A stretch of 64,000 nucleotides of DNA from Trema orientale (GCA_002914845.1 JXTC01000331.1:62001-126000); one strand, 5' to 3'. Counted from the stretch's first letter, positions 23,966-37,117 are shown. Made by a program: numbers and translations. The notes: generated by a model from the letters alone, not told the origin.

Positions 23966-26900
23966 TTATCTTTTGCGCTTAGATTTGAGTGAGGTGACCG
24001 ATTGAGAGTTGCTATGCCAGTTGCGCTTTCTTTGGTTGATAAACCAGTTGTTGATTTGCTTCAGCTGCAATCCTGTCTCCTCCACAAGCTTCGCCTTGTC
24101 ATCTTCCTGCCAAGTTTTTCATTCGGCTTATAATTTCACGTCTAAAAAAGTTTCTATTTCATCATTAGAGAATATAATTATAGATATGATTAATTAAGGA
24201 CTTACACAATACATTTAGTTATAATATAGATTTCTGAACGTTGTAACATCCCATCAAAATCATATGTACCAAGAAATTAAAAGAAAAGTACAAATGCAAA
24301 TATGATGGAATGCATAAATTAACGTGAATTACTGTTAACTGTATTTTGTCATGTATACTTTTGTAATTCTAAATATAACTCTGTGTGATAACTGTCCCTA
24401 TATTTTATATATCGTACATAGACAAGTACTTTAGATCAGATTATTCCTCCTGGAGTAGTATATAATTACAAGAGTAAATAAAATTAATATTTGTATGTGT
24501 GTGTATATATATATATATATATAAGAAGATGAATCAATATTTTTGTTCGTCATATTTTTAAATTCTGGGAGCAGCAAGAGCTAGCAGATCATTTAATAGC
24601 ATTAATCAAGTACAAGCTAGATCACAAATCACATTTGACACCAATTTAAGTTTTAAAACAATTTCAAAACTCAAAAACTTTTATTTTAGGTGCACTTAAA
24701 TATCTCAAAAACACTTGATTATTGTTCCAAATTAATCAAATATAGCATAGAGTTGAAAGGACAAATGCATAACATGTACTATATATGAATGATAATTAAG
24801 ATTTTCGGTAGCTAGATCGCTTACAGTTGGGTAGGGCCACTTTGAATGTTGCTGCCACCAATTCTTTAGCACTGTTGTTGTGTCCCCAGGCAATTTCCCT
24901 GCCCTTCTTTTTCTTAATATTTCCTCCCTTACATCTTCAATTCTTGACTTGAAACCCTGTATAAGTAAATATATATATATATATATATGGTAAATATATT
25001 TAACAGTGTACATCCAGTGTATATATGTACACATATATATGATCGGTCCACCGTGATCATTTGGCCAAAATGAATATATATGTATACACACACATGCCAT
25101 TTGTTTTCAAGCAACAACGCCTAATAGCTAGCCTGTTTGAAATAACGTCCTACTGATTGATCATACTCTTGCTAAATTGTTCATGCATGGCATGCATATT
25201 CTACAGCTTAACTTCGATCGCTGGTTGCTACTATGCCTTGTTTTTTTATTTATTTATTTTTTTTCCACAAGAAAAGAAAAGAAAAAATCCATGTCTAAAG
25301 TTGTGTGATCATCATCAGCAATTATAAGCAATTAACTTAGTTAGAATAGGGAGTATAGTGACCTGCTTCAGTTCAATCTTCAGTTCGTGGCGAACTCTCT
25401 CCATTAATGACCTTTCAGATTCAGTGGGAAGTAAGGGACCAAATCCCATCATGTCATTCGCATCCCCGCCTGATTGGTCCAAAGAGAAATCCATCTGCAT
25501 TTCATCCTCGTCATCTGACATTGTTGCACCCGTACCTTCGCCTAAACTTACTCCTGAAAAGTATTATACACATATATTGAAGATTATATATCCATTAATT
25601 ATGTAAACATGATCACTTATTCGATGGATGACTGTCCATACATATACTATCTGTCTATGTATTTGTGACCTATAACATATTTGTTTAATTTTTCCAATAA
25701 AAAAGGATGAAATTTTGGAAAGTAAGTTCCTCATATTGTAAGAAAAGCACGCTAATTAATTTATGAAAAAGACTATTCTCATAGAGCATATATTCATGTT
25801 TCACCGATGTACTGAAATGCAGCCTCAATTATATGTTGATATGGGTATTGTATTGCTCTTGATCAGGTCTTATATTATAGAAATGCTAACGCTAGTACGT
25901 ACTACATATCATTCATTATATGGGATAAATATCTCCTAGCTAGTACAGATCTAAAAATATAAATATGGTGCAGAAGGGTAGATTTAAAAGTACGTATATC
26001 TTTAATGACAATATTACGGGAGTTAGGGTGGTATATGTTCTTAACGTCAAATCAAATTATCAAAAACTTGTATACATCAGTATATCTATAACAAAAATAA
26101 AAATAAAAATAATAAGGAAAGTATATAAATTGATGGAAGTCTGACGATTCAAAAGTGTTAATGCAAATTGATAATGTATTTCTTTTCCAAAATAATACTA
26201 TCTATCACAAAATTTTTTACACACAAGTTAGAAGTAGAATATAAATAGAGCCAATAAGAATAGCATTTTGTTCAATGAAGTACTTAATTAGGCAAATTTA
26301 TTTTCCTTTTCCTATTACTAATTAATCTTATACAAAAGTTGAAAGTAGAATATAGATAGAGCCAATAATTAAGAATAGATAGCATTTTGTTCAATAATTA
26401 AGAATAGATAGCATTTTGTTCAATAATTAAGAATAGATAGCATTTTGTTCAATTAGTATTTAATTAGGAAAATTCATTTTCCTTTTCCTATTACTAATTA
26501 TACAAAGAAGAGATCGATAGCTAGCAATAGACGACCAGACATTAATACATGAATCATATATGCACACAAGCATAGAAGCTTGATCCGTATGCATGTAACG
26601 GTAAATTAAGCACTTAAAAGTTTAATGCTGCTACAAACTAGACCTTGAAGATGCACAGTACTAAACTAAAAGGACTTCCACCATATATATATATATTATA
26701 TAGAGTTCTTCAAAGCAAGGACATTACGGCTTGATATTAAGTCAGATTTGAGGATTTTTGTTATGGAGTACTCGTACTCAACAAATCAATGCTAAACCGA
26801 ATCTATAATGCGTGTTTTGATCAAAGAAATAGGAGAGTTTGATGTTGGATTCGGTAAATCTTTATAACTTAAATCACAAGCACTGCAATATACATATGCA

Positions 26901-27791
26901 TATACATATATATATGTATATATGCACACAATATATTCTCTTGCGCCGGATTCCCGTTTTCGTTTAAAAATTCAGAATAAACAACTAGCTTGTCCTATAA
27001 TTGGTGTATAGCATACTTGTTTAAGCTCAAGATATATGCCATAGTACGTCTTTATCCATAGATCCAACTTCCAAAGATATATGATGGTAGTTGCTAGGGG
27101 TCGGATTTCAAAAAGGCTATGATTCTAGGAATTTCTCTCAAGGCGATTATTATAATCAATAAGCATCCAAGTTCATTCAAAATTTCTCAAACCCCACTAA
27201 ATGACAAAAAACATATGCCAAACCTTTTGTTTCAGTTTGAAAGTGCTAAAAGTTAGTTTATTTTTTTTTATCTCCAAACGACAACCTTTAGTTAGTTTAT
27301 TTTTTTTTATCTCCAAACGACAACCTTTAATAAAACCTAAGTTTTATCAATGTGAACCAATGAACCATTACTTAAATCTCAATGCAATTGGTTACATATC
27401 TGTTAGCCTCTAGATGCCAAACACCTAATGAACCAAACTTCCAAGATAATATGGATAATATATATATATATACCAACAACCAAAGTTCATGCATTACCTT
27501 GGAAAAGCTATAGCAATAATTGTAATCATAGGAACTAATTAAGTACTGTTCTTCTAGAACCCAGATATTCTAGTGCAACCTTATCGGTTGGTAAGTCCAA
27601 AGAAATATATATATATCTATATATATATATCGGTTGGTAGTGTAATATTGGTGGTAACCTATATTCTATCACCGAACTAACTAACACTTCGCCCAATTAT
27701 ATATACTAATCTTTGATTATTTTCGTTGACCCTACCTCACCCACTTCTCTCAAGGACACCCAAACTTACAAGAACCCCCAATCGATAGAAT

Positions 27792-27822
<31 letters not shown>

Positions 27823-28978
27823 AAGCTTTTGCACAAGGACACGAAATTAGCAAAATAATAATTAAAATTTTCTAAAATAAGTAATTAGAGTGTTTTAGTT
27901 TCTTTTCTAGGCTAATTATCTTGATATTATTGTACAGAATAATGATAGGTATCCCAACTAATTAACCAAAAATAACCAAAAATTTTATATCAACACATGT
28001 GACAAATGAACTGTGTTAGCACTCAATTGATGTACTGAAATTTACCACTAATAAATTTAATATTATACACTAATTCAATAGTAATAACTCACTTACTATA
28101 TTAGTATTAAAAATTTAATAAATTATTTGGGATACCTAAAATTATCATATTGTACACATATGTTAGTAAAGGAAATTAAATGCAAGACCGAAAAAGTAAT
28201 AAGTAAAAACAATTATAATACCATGATGATTCTTAAGGAAAAATTAGATTAATTAATTAAATTGACTTAAATAAATAATGTTAAAAAAGAAAAATAAAAA
28301 AAGTTGGGGTTTTGTTTGGTTTTGAGTTACATACCGGTGAGAGCTTGTAAGGTATTCTCAATTTCACGGCAAGCCATGACTGCTTCAACCGCATGGATTC
28401 TGACATGCTGCTGAAGTTGTTCTTTGAAAGTACACAAAACTATCAAGTATTGTGCCTGTAAATTGTAACACTATATACCTTTAGTAGACCCAAATAATAA
28501 ATGTTAAAAATCATCAAATAAACTCACAATTTTATTTCCCAACCCCTCAAAAAAATATTAAAAACTAAATTAGCAATATCATGATCAAAATTTGAAATAA
28601 AGGGGGTGGGGGGGTGTGGGGGGTTAATATATGTACTTAACACAACATTAACTATGATCTTATTGTACTAAGATTAATATGTGATATACGTACCAGGAAA
28701 TTGTCGAGGTCTTGGCGGTCGTGTGGTGAGAGATGTGAGGAATGAGCAAGCGAAGCGTAAGAGCGGAGCAAGTGGTGCGATTGAGATAGCTGCGCGTCGA
28801 TCAACGGCAGCTGATCAATCGGTGTAGCCACGCGCAGGCAAGATACGTGAGCCGCCAATAGCTGTTCGTACAAAGGGTGAGTGGCGATCTCCGCCTTGAG
28901 GTGGCGGTCTTGGTCGTCTCCACCGCCGCTGGTACTAATATTACTACCACCCATCATTCCAAACCCTGCTTCTTGCAT
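23966..28978 (-). CDS. KNAT7: Class II KNOX homeodomain transcription factor KNAT7
   Basis: Five minus-strand exons join in phase to 289 aa: 28978-28694, 28455-28335, 25553-25363, 24956-24825 and 24106-23966 (Arabidopsis KNAT7 has 291). The start [10 protein letters not shown] matches KNAT7. KNOX1 (about 28-75, [21 protein letters not shown]) and KNOX2 (about 92-137, [17 protein letters not shown]) form the MEINOX dimerisation region. An acidic linker ([12 protein letters not shown]) precedes the ELK motif (about 190-210). A TALE homeodomain (about 211-273) contains the three-residue-extension PYP and the recognition helix [16 protein letters not shown]7 is a nuclear regulator of secondary-wall and seed-coat development that works with BELL, MYB and OFP partners. 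The two smallest exons were found by splice-site and homology reading. The introns are GT-AG, and intron 2 is about 2.8 kb and full of repeats. Confidence 0.96.
26229..26505. repeat. Nested tandem repeat in KNAT7 intron 2
   Basis: A block of about 110 bases (GTAGAATATA(A/G)ATAGAGCCAATAA ... TTTTCCTTTTCCTATTACTAATTA) occurs twice, at about 26229-26330 and 26337-26505. Inside the second copy, a 29-base unit containing AATAGATAGCATTTTGTT is repeated three times in perfect tandem (26363-26449). Confidence 0.9.
27252..27329. repeat. Perfect 39-bp tandem duplication in KNAT7 intron 2
   Basis: Two copies (27252-27290 and 27291-27329) of a unit beginning GTTAGTTTATTTTTTTT and ending CAACCTTTA are identical or nearly so, which suggests a recent event. 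Confidence 0.9.
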
Positions 28979-29335
28979 TAGTACTAGTATATAGTATATA
29001 GTATAAAAACTATACTTTTAATTATAATCGGGTCACACTTAATGAAAAAAAAAAAAAAATTAAAAATGAAACAAAAAATGGTATTTGCGTGTGGAGAGTG
29101 CTATGGCTAATGGCGTAAGAGAGATTGATTAGAAGACAGCCTTATTGTATATATATTGGGATCTGAGACGCAAAACTTTCTGCACCAATTCTGAGAGATA
29201 CAAAGATTTTACATACACATAGAAAGAGAAAGAAAGAGAGAGATAGAGAGATGGGTTTTCATTTTTTTTTTTTTTTTTGGGTTTTGTTTCGTTTGATGTT
29301 TTTGAGAGAAGTGAGTTCAGAAGATTGAGAGAGAT

Positions 29336-29374
<39 letters not shown>

Positions 29375-30321
29375 GAGGAGGAGGCTATAGAATCATTACA
29401 ATTAAAGGGGTTGGAAGCGAGGTCAGAAAAAGAAAGAAGATAAAGCTGTTTCTGTGGCCTGACAATTTGATTGCTTTTTGTTCTTTTTTATTTTTTAATT
29501 TTTTAATTTTTTTGTATTATTTGGACTTAATTCAGATTAAACATAGGGGTCCAGAGGTGGGTTTTGATTAGGGATCATGTCTAATCCTGATTAGGTGTGG
29601 AAAAATTCTTAGGTAATCAGAATCGGAAATGAAAAAAAAAAAAAAAAGTTTTGATTTATTTTCTTTTTTCCTTTTATTATATAATTTGGGATTTATTTTT
29701 ATATTAATATTCCAACCAACTATTAATTAAGGGGGTGATTTGGACACATCAAGGTGTGTATTCATAAGCCGAGCACTTCCTTCTATAAGATGATTGTCGG
29801 CTATAACCTATAACAACACAGCTTTAACTTCCTTTTTTTTTTTTTTTTTTTTGGTGGGGTGGGAACTTGGGAACACATAGCTTTCACTTACGGTCACTGT
29901 TTAAAGTTATGCTGATTGTTAACCAAAAGATTCACTCTTAAGTCCTTGGGTACGAACATAAGATCATGTACTATCTCTGAGCCATGTAGATAATATTTAA
30001 GTCTACCGTACTCATAGACACTAATTAACTTTTGATTTTTTTTTATTTGGCTTCCTTTTTTTTCAGTTTTGATCTTGCTTTCGGGTCTGTTGATATATAT
30101 ATATATATATATTTTTTGGTGCTAATGATATTCAGACCTTTCTTGTTATTAGGTCTCTATCAAATATGCATGGTTAAAGATGTGTGATAATAAATTATAA
30201 TATAGAAACATACTACTCTAACAGTACTTTTTTCGTTTATAATTTTTTTGGTTAACAAGTCTACACCAGGAATGTTTCAAAAAGCCATATATAGATATGG
30301 CTTCTATTTATTTAAGACCAG
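28979..30321. other. KNAT7 promoter region and intergenic DNA
   Basis: Contains the GA tract, several poly-A/T runs and a (TA)n tract near 30092-30112. No gene is visible. Confidence 0.4.
29339..29384. promoter_or_regulatory. (GA)n/(GGA)n tract upstream of KNAT7
   Basis: A run of about 16 GA units followed by GGA repeats lies 361-406 bases upstream of the KNAT7 start codon, in probable leader or proximal promoter. GA repeats are binding sites for BBR/BPC proteins, which regulate some KNOX genes. That link is inference here. Confidence 0.5.
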
Positions 30322-30722
30322 GGCTATGTTAAAAGGAAGAGGAAGGAAAATGTGAGAGAAAAATTGAAAAATTGGATTGTTTCATAAAAAAGAAAATGGG
30401 AGGAAAGAAAAAAGAAAAGAAAAGAAAAAGGAAAAAGTGATAGAGTCCACACAATTTTTTTCTCCCAGAAAATGGAGAAAAAATAGGAAGAAAAAAGTTT
30501 TGTGGTGTATGAGTAAGTTAAATTACTAAAGTACCCTCAAATATTTAACTTTAAATAATAATTATAAAAGGGTAAAATAGTTATTTTAAATTAAACTTTC
30601 TTTTCTCACTATATACTAAATAACATTGAGGAAAAAACACTTTCTTTTTTGTCTTATACATTTTCTTTCCCTCTTATTTTTTCCTTTCCTCCTATTTTCT
30701 TTCCTCTCTATCAAATGTAGCC
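30322..30722. mobile_element. Tourist-like MITE (401 bp)
   Basis: The left end reads GGCTATGTTAAAAGGAAG and the right end inverted reads GGCTACATTTGATAGAGAGG. Both are followed by purine-rich GGAAAGAAAAT-type sequence. It is noncoding. TAA follows the right end, but the left flank gives no clear TSD. The ends resemble those of the element at 53698-54019. Confidence 0.55.
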
Positions 30723-31834
30723 TAAGTACCAAGTGCTAAAAGGAAAATTAAAATGATAAGCTTGAGTATATAATTTAACAAACCTGATTTGTCACGAAAC
30801 AAATCTCCCTTTAATATCAAAAAAATCAAGCTCAAATATTGTTTACCTAATATAAATTAAGCGAAAACATTTGTAATTGAAATTCAGCTAGCTTGTATTT
30901 CTTCTGACATTTTTGTTGCTTGCAATCGAGAACTCCTGAACCCTGGAAGACCCTAAATCCTCCTAAGGGGCATATTTGTAAATGTCAACCACTGTGATGG
31001 CTCCAAATTGGAAATACACTCCTAGTATTTTGCTCTTTAGATAGTACTTTAACAACCGGGATGGAACCAAAAACAGGGTCCAAACTCACTATTTTACTAA
31101 ATTTGATCCAAATGTTGAAATCATATATATAACAGTTTTCTTGATCTATCTTAAACAAAAAGCAATCAAAACTAAAGTGAAACAAGCAAGAAAACTCTAT
31201 TAAAATGCTATGTTGAAACTACATTTTCCATAAACACTAAAGTAGCACTCAATTTATTATCCAAGAGTTTATTTCGAATTATTTGAGTTTGCAAGTGAAA
31301 CAAATCATATTCCGCTCGAGATTAAAGAATGCAATCTTTCTTTTTAGAGCTACACCCAACCGTAAAAAAAAAATATTCCTCTGGATAATGCCTGTAGTGG
31401 ACAAATTTTTGAAGGGCATGTTTCGGAGTTCGGAAATAATTAATAGAAAACAAAACTCTTAACACATTTTTTAAAAGAAAAATAAACAATCATATCAAAA
31501 TTCCATCTTTTGAATTGGGTTGTCTACACCCACTTTATGGGTAATTCGCTTAAACCTCTAATGACTTTGTCAAACTGGGACCATTCATGCTTATTTAAAA
31601 TGATCTTTTAATTCTTTTATAATTTAGTTAATTTTTTATAATCCATCATGGCTACTGTTATTTCACAACTCTTAGACTTCCAAGCTTATTTTTTCTAGTA
31701 GTGTCGTACCTTAGCCAGCTCTTGAATTCCATATTTCTTGTTTCTTATTTCTTTTGGGAATATATATGTATCGTAATAGTTAGACTATAGGGACATATGG
31801 CACACGTTCATTTTTCTTGTAATGATCATCATAT
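30723..31834. other. AT-rich intergenic DNA
   Basis: No supported gene or element. Confidence 0.35.
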
Positions 31835-31858
31835 TTTATATATATATATATATATATA

Positions 31859-32088
31859 GGTTGCCAATCTAGTAGGTATTTTTTTGCATATGTATCAATT
31901 GGACTAATGAAAAAAAAATTTGCACATTTTTTTATTATAAAAAGTAAGAGAGAGAAATAGCATTAATGATTCACGTCTTTTTATGTACTTAATTATAGCT
32001 GTTGGATTACCATTAGACGATGATCCAATAGCTAAAAAAAAAATACCTACACATAGGTAAAAAAAAAAAAAACCTACTGGATTGGTGC

Positions 32089-32090
<2 letters not shown>
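31859..32090. mobile_element. Micron-like MITE embedded in (TA)n, copy A
   Basis: The ends are inverted repeats: GGTTGCCAATCTAGTAGGTA on the left and, inverted, GGGCACCAATCCAGTAGGT on the right. It is flanked on the left by (TA)n at 31835-31858 and on the right by (AT)n at 32091-32142. Read in reverse complement it aligns with copy B at 54807-55017. Placement inside a TA microsatellite is the hallmark of Micron elements described in rice. Confidence 0.7.

Positions 32091-32142
<52 letters not shown>
32091..32142. repeat. (AT)26 microsatellite
   Basis: 52 bases of perfect AT repeat, directly abutting the Micron-like element. Confidence 0.95.
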
Positions 32143-32144
<2 letters not shown>

Positions 32145-35100
32145 AGTAATTACTTTCATTTATTTCTTTAAATTAACCATGCAAATTTATGGTCATAAAA
32201 TCGATAAATTTTACAATCCAATTATATATGAATTTCATCATAAACGACAGAGAAAAACCATATCTTTTTCTACAATTTTTATACAATATATAACACAATT
32301 AAAAATGATTCTTTCTTCTTTTATTAACAACTTCCTATAGAATAAACAACATTTAAACACTAGTCACATCAAATTATGTTTATTTCAATCTCAATCTAAC
32401 CAACTAATCATGCCAAAGCCATCCAGAAAGCTAATCAAACACTTGAAAATAAATTAAAAATAAACAAAACAGCCTTTCATCAAACAGTGTGATTTGCTAA
32501 TTATGAAATAACTATTATATTTAAGATCAATGTGAGATATATATATATATATATATCACGAAGCATGAACCACCAATGTGTATCAACAACCTTTATCTAT
32601 TCTCTATGTTTTGTTTGTGATTTAAGAAAAGTCGGCTGAGGGTTGAGCTGTCACTGTTCCGCCTTCTTGGCCGGTACTACTGTATTATGCTTTTCAGCTT
32701 TCAGTCATTTTCCCGTATATGAGATTATCCACATCAAATTTGTGAGGAAAAATACAAAAATATATGATATTTTATGTATAATAATAATAATAATAGTAGT
32801 AGTAATTTAGTACTCTTTGTTCAAAATTAAAAAATTTACTATATTAAAAAATTAGTACTATCTTTTTATCTAATATAAAAAAGAACCAGCTTTTTTAAAA
32901 AAATTATTACTAAATTTATATAAAAATTAGCCTAATTAGAATTTAAACAGCTCATCTCCCACACACTCACGTATACTTTCAAGAATCCTAGACCTGGACC
33001 AATATACGAGGCTCATCACCAACTTGTTATACAAGATACTACACGTGGCATTTAGCTGGGGATTCTGGCCCCAGTAATCAACCACTGGGTTATTCCAAGC
33101 CGTTAGATCCCCAAAACATTGTGGTATTGATCATGGAAACTTCAAATGTGAACGTGTGTTCTTTCAAAAAAAAATAAAATGTGAACGTTTATTTCCCTCC
33201 CATGTCTTTCAATAATTATGATTTAATTTTTTTTCTTTTTTTGGAGGGGATAATATGATTTAGTTTAGAACTCAATTTTTGTTTATTTGGTGTCCCAATT
33301 TTATGTCAACAATTAAATTGATCTCATATAGTTTAAAATTTTGAACCACGTACCTAAACAGGTTTTATACTTTATCGTTTTCATTTAAGTTTTAACATGA
33401 TTGATATTATCTCCATCATTTGTTAGACATGAATTAATTCATCAAAATCAAACTAGAAAATTTTTAATTCTAATTTCGGGTATATATTACATTATTTGTC
33501 AGAAGTGTAATTTGTTAGGTGGTGGGCCACATTTTGAGGAACAATATTTTGCATCAATTGGTCCCACAAAAGGAGAGAAATACAACTCTTGTAGAATGCA
33601 GATGTTGACATATATTTTGGAATATTTTTTTTTTTCACCAATGGCTTACCAAAAGAATGGAAAGAGGAAAAAGAAAGAATTTAACCAATTGCATGCATAT
33701 TTTCTTTATATATTTGAAAAAAGGAACAAAAAATAAATTCTTCTTTCTTAGGTTCCCTTTTGTTTTTACTTGCGGATGTTGCATTTGGAGCAAGGAAGTA
33801 TCTTAATTGTCTATTTATGGTTTTTATATTCTTGTAGAGACTCTCAAGCAATGTTTCATATCTAGTAATTAATTTGATCGATTGCTTTATCGGCTTGGAA
33901 AAAATTTGTATAATATAAATTATTTGAAAAAACAAATATTGCCAAGTTGGACCTAAGAATATAAAAATAACAGTTAATGAGAAACGTATGTTAAGCAATT
34001 TTTTTTAAAAATCAAATGAAAACCATTGAGGTTCACCAAGTTTCACTTTCAACGTTTATATATATATATATAATATTCAAACACACGGACATATACATGA
34101 CTACTAGGGGACAAATTTTGGATAGCGAACCATATGATATATATAGACTTTATTAAATAGGGCAACAAAAAGCCGTTTGGTTGAATATTTTATTTTTGGA
34201 CAATTGGAGATATACGTCTATGGTTGTAATTATCATATAAAAATGGTTGCAATAAATTTGATTAACAAACGTATATATCTTTTCGGGTGGTTCTACAAAT
34301 GACAATTTTTTTCATTTCACATTAAGTTTAATGTACGTCATTATACATCTTGATAAAATGAAGCTATAATGTTGGTAATTCTATAATATTTTCTGAGAGT
34401 GAAATAAAACACGTGGATAATACTAAGCCGAGCCGAGGCGAGCCGGGATAACATAGGAAGGACGTGCATCCCAAGAAAATGTAAGCATCCTCGTCGTTGG
34501 TGGTGGAAGTAGTAGTGGGGTCACCGTCACAGCTGTAACCTTGTCGTCTTCTTTTTTCTTTTTTTCTTTTTTTCCTTTTATCTATGATTGCGACCCTTTA
34601 GAGTGGTCCCCCATTTTTTTATTTTTTTTTAAAAAAAAATCCTATAAAGAGTTAAGAGAGTCTGAATGAGAGAGGGGTGGTCCTATAATCCTATCCTATA
34701 AACGCTAATATCCTACCAAAAATTAAAAAATAAAAAATAAGAACTTAAATGGGTGTTGTCGTTTTCACATGGCCCCACACATGCTGACCTTTCTTTTTCG
34801 TTTTCATCATTTTCTTCTCTGATATTCTTTTCCACTCTTTTTTATCTCCAAAGTACGCCAAAGTCAATCCATTGGCTAATCATGGTTTTGTTAATGAAAG
34901 AATTACTATTTCAATTTTAATACACAATCTAAAACTAATAACGTTTGGGTTTTGGCTTTTCTAAATTCTAACCCGTGTATATGGGGTAGGCTCATCGTAG
35001 GTGCTGAGTCAAATCCGACGTGTATGGATCCGACCCATTAGTTGATATTGAGTGGGTCCCACCATGAACAAGTTAACTTGAGTACCACACTTTAGGTGCA

Positions 35101-35645
35101 ATTGACAACAAAACTTTTGCGCAATTATTTAGTGCCGTAGTGGGTGATAAAGGCTTCAATGACAAATTTATTGCAAAGAAAAATAGGAACCAGACTGCGA
35201 CAATTCATCGTGTTAAGTTAAGCTAGTGTTTTCGTCACCGTGATTTCATGAAGTTCTTCACTTTAAACATCGGTTTCCAGTTTCCACTAAGCGCCACCTG
35301 ACATCACCGGGGGAAAAAAATGAATGAATGAAGCTCACGTGCTCTTTCCCTTTGAGAAAACCTAGTCACATAATTTTGCAATAATTCTTACTAGTTGAAA
35401 AGCCTATGGTAATTGCTTCAAAAAAAAAAAAAAAAGAAAAAAAGAAAAGCCAATGGTAATATTTCACAGATGATATTTGGCATATTTTGTAAATATGATG
35501 AATAAATATCTTGAAACATTACAACTTTTAATGCAACCAATAGGGCTACTATTACTAATGGCCATCTTACTCTTAGCAAATTATCTAAGAACAATGATGC
35601 CCTCTCCTCGTGCGGCTCTCGCTTAGACTTTTCATAGCAAATTAT
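32143..35645. other. Long AT-rich intergenic stretch
   Basis: Homopolymers, TA tracts (32538-32556 and near 34060) and a short ACACGTGG motif near 33046. The frames at 33401-33736 and 33681-33998 have no recognisable domain and biased AT-rich codons. No gene is supported. Confidence 0.4.
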
Positions 35646-35935
35646 CTTAAAAATCCGGGTCTTATAGCAAAATAACCGAATGTTGGTCTTATTTTAAGTA
35701 AATGTCCATTTTTTAAATGTTAGAGCAAAAATGACCGATACATAAATATATATACCAAGTATAAAATATCATGACCCAATATAAAAATCTATATACTCAA
35801 TATATAATTTATAGCAAAATGACCAGTTCATAAGTATATATATCAAGTACAAAAATATATATACTTAGTCATTTAACTATAAAAAAATGGACATTTTTTA
35901 AAACAAAGTGTAAAAAAAGGACATCCATCATAATT
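35646..35935. repeat. Dispersed AT-rich repeat family R, copy 1
   Basis: Starts near AAAATAACCGAATGTTGG, contains GTAAATGTCCATTTTTT, repeated TATATACCAAGTATAAAA stretches, and ends with AATGGACATTTTTTAAAAC. The inner arms GTCCATTTTTT and AAAAAATGGAC are inverted. Related copies lie at about 50110-50385 and, inverted, at about 51540-51790. Confidence 0.55.
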
Positions 35936-36189
35936 TCTCATTTTTTTGTTTTTTATTTTTTCTAGAAGCCCTACAACAAAATGATATTTTTAGGACCATT
36001 CATAATATCCACTTTTAATTATTTTTTTCATTTTTTTTTAATAAACCATGACTTTTTAAATGACCGCCAGTGCGATTATAAGAGATCACAATGTGAAAAT
36101 ATGGTAAAAGTTATTTTGGCTCGAATTACTCCTAATAGGGTCCAAATCCCATAAGCCACCACCATTAGCATTAGAGGAAATTAGATTTT

Positions 36190-36530
36190 TTATGCTAATA
36201 GTTTAAAAAAATTCCAGATTTAATTAGAAAAATACCATTTTCAAAGTATTTAGAAAAATACCACTTTTTATTAGTTGGTGAGATATTGAGTTACCTGAGA
36301 AAACTTAATTAGTTACTTCAAATAACTAGATTGTTTGCCCAAAATATCCCAACTGGTTACCTTGACTATCACTGAAAAATACTAATGTTGAAAGAAAAAT
36401 GGTATTTTCAAAATATTTATTAAAAGTGATATTGTTCTTAAAAATTTTTTAAAAAGTGATATTTTTCTAAACTAACCCGGAATTTTTACAAAATATCAGC
36501 CCATCTAGGATTTTTTCATTTTTTAACACT
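36190..36530. repeat. Dispersed repeat family S with GTTACTT/AAGTAAC motifs, copy 1
   Basis: AAAATACCA-rich arms flank a core of short GTTACTT-type repeats (36290-36365). The same architecture recurs at about 50745-51135, 51180-51520 and 52870-53110. Confidence 0.5.
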
Positions 36531-36540
36531 ATGAGCCTGG

Positions 36541-36811
36541 AAAGAGGCCTTAGCATTATGGGAAAAAAATTGCATGGACAGACTACGTCATGATTTCTGT
36601 AAAGAGCCCTTAGCATTATGGGAAAAAAACTGCATAGACAGGCTACTTCATGATGTGAAAAAATTGATACTTTTCTAAATCAATTCGGAATTTTTACAAA
36701 AAAATCAGCCAATCCAGGATTTTTTAATTTTTAACACTATGGGGCCTGGATTTCTGGAAGAAGCCCTTAGCATTATGTGAAAAAATTGCTTGGACAGGCT
36801 ACTTCATGATA
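36541..36811. repeat. Triplicated 50-60-bp unit
   Basis: A 60-base unit (CTTAGCATTATGGGAAAAAA ... GACAGGCTACTTCATGAT) occupies 36541-36600 and 36601-36660. A third, slightly shorter copy sits at 36761-36810 after a spacer. Confidence 0.9.
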
Positions 36812-37117
36812 AAACACTGGGCTGCCAGGCGCAGCCCATGGGTCTCAGTCTACACTGACCATGGCATTCCAACATTCTGAAAAACAGCCCAGTCCTTGAA
36901 TTCCAATCCTTCGTTGAATTTGTCCTAAATTTTGAAGTGGACCTACCCACAAATTCGTTCTTAAAAAAAAAAAAAAAGCTTTTGCGTCTAGGCATTGAAA
37001 TACGACTTTATTTACAGTCAAAAACTCTAAAATCACATATACGCTGAATAGAATTCGATTCGGCGGATCGTTAAAACCATTTACAAAACAAACTCTGAAA
37101 CTTCGTTCCTACATAAA

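Noticed and set aside
26363-26449. CRISPR-like array
   Set aside because: Three adjoining perfect repeats without spacers in a plant intron are a minisatellite.
31904-32092. Small protein gene in the Micron-like element
   Set aside because: It lies wholly in the element's inverted end and A/T runs. Its start is just the terminal repeat translated.
33401-33998. Overlapping small frames in the 32-35 kb gap
   Set aside because: AT-rich, domainless and on opposite strands; no splice or homology support.
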